Source: an uncultured Pseudohongiella sp. (GTDB lineage: Bacteria > Pseudomonadota > Gammaproteobacteria > Pseudomonadales > Pseudohongiellaceae). Taken from it: 64,000 bases of DNA. A program made the position numbers and the translations under genes. Positions 62,157-64,000 of this stretch are shown here, in pieces. How positions within the stretch are numbered: position 1 is the stretch's first letter; the number at the start of each line of letters is the position of its first letter. The notes below the pieces were generated by a model. It did no database searches and was not told where the DNA came from. It saw only the letters and a list, made by a program, of their open reading frames with translations. Where the stretch lies: the NCBI GenBank assembly GCA_902597095.1, contig CACJWK010000007.1, positions 1 through 64,000 of the forward strand. Reading direction: 5' to 3'.

Positions 62157-63512
62157 ATGAGAAACATGCGTCAAACTACCACCCTGCTTGGCGGAGCCAT
62201 CGCCTTTGCCGTTAGCCTGGGTGCCCACGCTCAAGACCGCGAAATCACCTACAATAGTGATGTAGCGAAAATCATCAACGAAAACTGCGTAGTCTGTCAC
62301 CGCGAAGGTGGTGTGGGCCCGATGCAGTTTGAAAATTTCGAACAAGTTCGCCCCTGGGCACCGCTGATTTCCTACAAAGTGGAAAATCGGGAAATGCCCC
62401 CATACGCCTATGACCAACACATAGGCCTTCAGGACTTGGAGGGCGATTGGCGACTCGAGCAGGAAGAGATCGACACCATCGTCGCATGGGTCCAGCAAGG
62501 CGCGCCTATGGGTGACGTTGATGTTGTTCCCCCGGCCGCGGACCTGCCGGATGCCAACGGATGGACTTTTGAGCCGATGTTCGGCCAGCCGCACATGATC
62601 ATACCATCGAACTCCTATGACATTCCCGCCAATGGCAATGATTTATGGAGCAAGGAATTCGTTGACCCTCAGCTTTCTGAAAACCGCTGTATCAAGGCGG
62701 TGCAGGTGAAGCCACGCGGTGACGCCAAGGCGGTAGTTCATCACGCCAACTCAGACGTTTACGTCTACGACGAAGAGGGCGAACTGCAGCAGTACGGCCA
62801 ACTGACCGAGTACGCTATGGGCAAGTGGGGCGAGTTAATGCCTGAGGGCGTTTGCCGTACTATGCCAGCAAACTCGCTAGTTCGCTGGGATATCCACATG
62901 TTCCCCGGTGGTGTAGGCGCTACTGCGGAAGGCGGCATGATTAAGGATAACGTTGTCGAAATTGGACTATGGTTCCATGATGAGGACTACGAGGAAACTA
63001 ACGATGTCTACAATCAGGATCTGCGACTCTATCCACTTCGCGGTGGTTATGAAAACGGCCACCTCCTTGTGCCTCCGAATGGCTACGCAATGACTCAAGG
63101 CTTTCACTCTTTTGACCATCCGGTCCGCATTGATAGCTTCCAGCCTCACGGGCATCTTAGAATGAACGCTGCGTCGCTTGAGATCTTTGACCCTAAAACT
63201 GGGCGCACCACGCCGATCAGTCAGATCTCAAACTGGAGCGCTACCTGGCATCACAGCCATATCTATGATCCAGACGTGGCTCCGCTCCTGGCGCCAGGTG
63301 AGGTTATGGTAATGAAGCAGTGGTATGACAACACAGCCGATAACCCCAATAACCCTGATCCTGATCAATGGGTGTATGGCGGCAGCCGCACGGGCGACGA
63401 AATGTCTCACGCTTGGATTGCTGTGACTCACCTCGATGAGGAAGGTTATGAGCAACTTCTCGCCGAACGTCGAGAAGCTGAGCAACGCTCCCTGGCTGGC
63501 AGCGACGACTAA
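62157..63512 (+). CDS. Secreted heme c / PHM-like copper monooxygenase protein (short form)
   Basis: A 451-residue exported protein (signal cleavage near AHAQD) without the redoxin-like part. The heme c site is C44-V-V-C47-H48 in NENCVVCHREGGVGPMQFEN, with axial M80 in REMPP. The copper ligand set of PHM can be traced: H195-H196 (VVHHANSDV), H247 (RWDIHMFPGG), H331-G-H333 (FQPHGHLRM) and M416 (GDEMSHAW). This form is thus a complete candidate for copper oxygen chemistry fed by heme. The AAGGAG Shine-Dalgarno fixes the start at 62157; an upstream non-ATG start is unlikely. Confidence 0.8.
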   Translation: MRNMRQTTTLLGGAIAFAVSLGAHAQDREITYNSDVAKIINENCVVCHREGGVGPMQFENFEQVRPWAPLISYKVENREMPPYAYDQHIGLQDLEGDWRLEQEEIDTIVAWVQQGAPMGDVDVVPPAADLPDANGWTFEPMFGQPHMIIPSNSYDIPANGNDLWSKEFVDPQLSENRCIKAVQVKPRGDAKAVVHHANSDVYVYDEEGELQQYGQLTEYAMGKWGELMPEGVCRTMPANSLVRWDIHMFPGGVGATAEGGMIKDNVVEIGLWFHDEDYEETNDVYNQDLRLYPLRGGYENGHLLVPPNGYAMTQGFHSFDHPVRIDSFQPHGHLRMNAASLEIFDPKTGRTTPISQISNWSATWHHSHIYDPDVAPLLAPGEVMVMKQWYDNTADNPNNPDPDQWVYGGSRTGDEMSHAWIAVTHLDEEGYEQLLAERREAEQRSLAGSDD

Positions 63513-63537
63513 ACCTCTCGCTGGTAAAGCAAATCTC

Positions 63538-63571
63538 AAAAAGGCCGGTTATCGATAACCGGCCTTTTTTT
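63538..63571 (+). terminator. Rho-independent terminator
   Basis: A nearly perfect palindrome (AAAAAGGCCGGTTAT / ATAACCGGCCTTTTT) with a 2-base centre and a run of seven T. It ends the short heme-copper gene and is strong on the plus strand. Confidence 0.92.
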
Positions 63572-63831
63572 GTGCCTGACAATTGTAGAAGCAACCAATT
63601 CATGCCACCCGCAGCGCTTGCCTAAACATGGGTCTTGACCTGAAAAATCCCTTCCTGCGTCATCAATTCTCCAAATCCTGGTAAATCGGATGGCTAAAAG
63701 GATAGGAATTGCACCAAATTAGGACAAATTCCCACTTTTTTACTGAGGTTTTAAGGAGTACACTCTAGACGTTGTACAAAAGGCATCACAATAAGCTTTC
63801 GATCCACTACACACGATTACGGGAGAGGAAT
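63572..63831 (+). promoter_or_regulatory. Intergenic region before the last heme-copper gene
   Basis: With the terminator before it, this gene-free stretch is just over 300 bp. It must contain the promoter of the last gene, because a strong terminator precedes it. GTACA and TGTAC form a small inverted repeat at about 63756-63775. GGAATT and AATTCC flank a 16-base AT-rich stretch near 63705-63732. Neither is strong enough to call an operator. Confidence 0.3.
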
Positions 63832-64000
63832 ATGAGAAACTCTAAAGCTTGGTCAGGGATTGCCGCTCTTACCCTACTGGCGGGGGCTACTGAGGCATCC
63901 GCCCAGTCCGACCACGAACTGGCCTACAATGGCGAGATTGGCCGAATCATCAATGAAAATTGCGTGGTATGCCACCAGGAAGGCGGCATTGGTCCGATGG
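63832..64000 (+). CDS. Heme c / PHM-like protein, tandem paralogue (partial)
   Basis: The first 56 codons of a second short-form heme-copper gene; the rest is beyond the right edge. A GGGAGAGG Shine-Dalgarno precedes the ATG. The product begins MRNSKAWSGIAALTLLAGAT with cleavage near ASAQS, then IINENCVVCHQEGGIGPM. This is nearly the same as IINENCVVCHREGGVGPM in the gene before it, so the two are tandem duplicates. Only the signal peptide and heme motif are visible. Confidence 0.85.
   Translation, partial: MRNSKAWSGIAALTLLAGATEASAQSDHELAYNGEIGRIINENCVVCHQEGGIGPM

Overview
The window is a chromosomal segment of a gammaproteobacterium. The first 28 kb, all on the minus strand, is the ribosomal and RNA polymerase supercluster. 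In transcription order it reads tRNA-Tyr, tRNA-Gly, tRNA-Thr, tuf, tRNA-Trp, secE, nusG, rplKAJL, rpoBC, rpsLG, fusA, tuf, rpsJ, then the S10 genes and the start of the spc genes. This order, the two tuf copies, the long three-helix SecE, the L10 leader and the rplL-rpoB attenuator fit Pseudomonadales-like Gammaproteobacteria. The accessory genes (many secreted proteins, heme-copper oxidases, organic-nitrogen hydrolases) suggest a marine heterotroph of the OM182/SAR92/OM60 kind; this last step is inference and no 16S gene is present.

Layout. 1-11.3 kb: rplE (cut by the window edge) to rpsL. 11.5-23.5 kb: rpoC to secE. 23.6-25.8 kb: four tRNAs and the second tuf. 25.9-30.0 kb: SPOR-like protein, coaX, a birA without its DNA-binding domain, and cstA. 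30.2-36.8 kb: HupE/UreJ-like membrane protein, a secreted NHL propeller resembling peptidylglycine lyase (PAL), a small secreted protein, a degenerate secreted nuclease-fold protein, and a secreted heme c-copper monooxygenase-like protein. 36.9-43.5 kb: a plus-strand operon of exported amidohydrolase, acylase lipoprotein, class V aminotransferase and GntP-type permease. 43.5-48.7 kb (minus): D-2-hydroxyacid dehydrogenase with Fe-S domain, lipocalin-like protein, gamma-glutamyltransferase. 49-58.8 kb: iodotyrosine deiodinase-like flavoprotein, a pair of secreted paralogues, beta-hydroxyacid dehydrogenase, a broken Ser/Thr kinase, thioesterase, alpha/beta hydrolase with kynureninase, acyltransferase and an MFS carrier. 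59-64 kb: a cluster of heme c-copper monooxygenase-like secreted proteins that runs off the right edge.

How the genes may work together. The left half is the growth-rate-controlled translation and transcription core; good sigma-70 promoters are visible before rpsJ, rpsL and the tRNA-tuf unit. The right half looks like an export-rich programme for scavenging amides, N-acyl compounds, gamma-glutamyl peptides, kynurenine and halogenated aromatics. Its most distinctive element is a family of at least four secreted proteins that join a one-heme cytochrome c motif to a PHM-like type II copper monooxygenase fold. One of them lies 2 kb from a PAL-like propeller that keeps the zinc and active-site residues of the eukaryotic amidating enzyme, so a split, bacterial, heme-linked PAM-like system is the strongest candidate for an undescribed function here.
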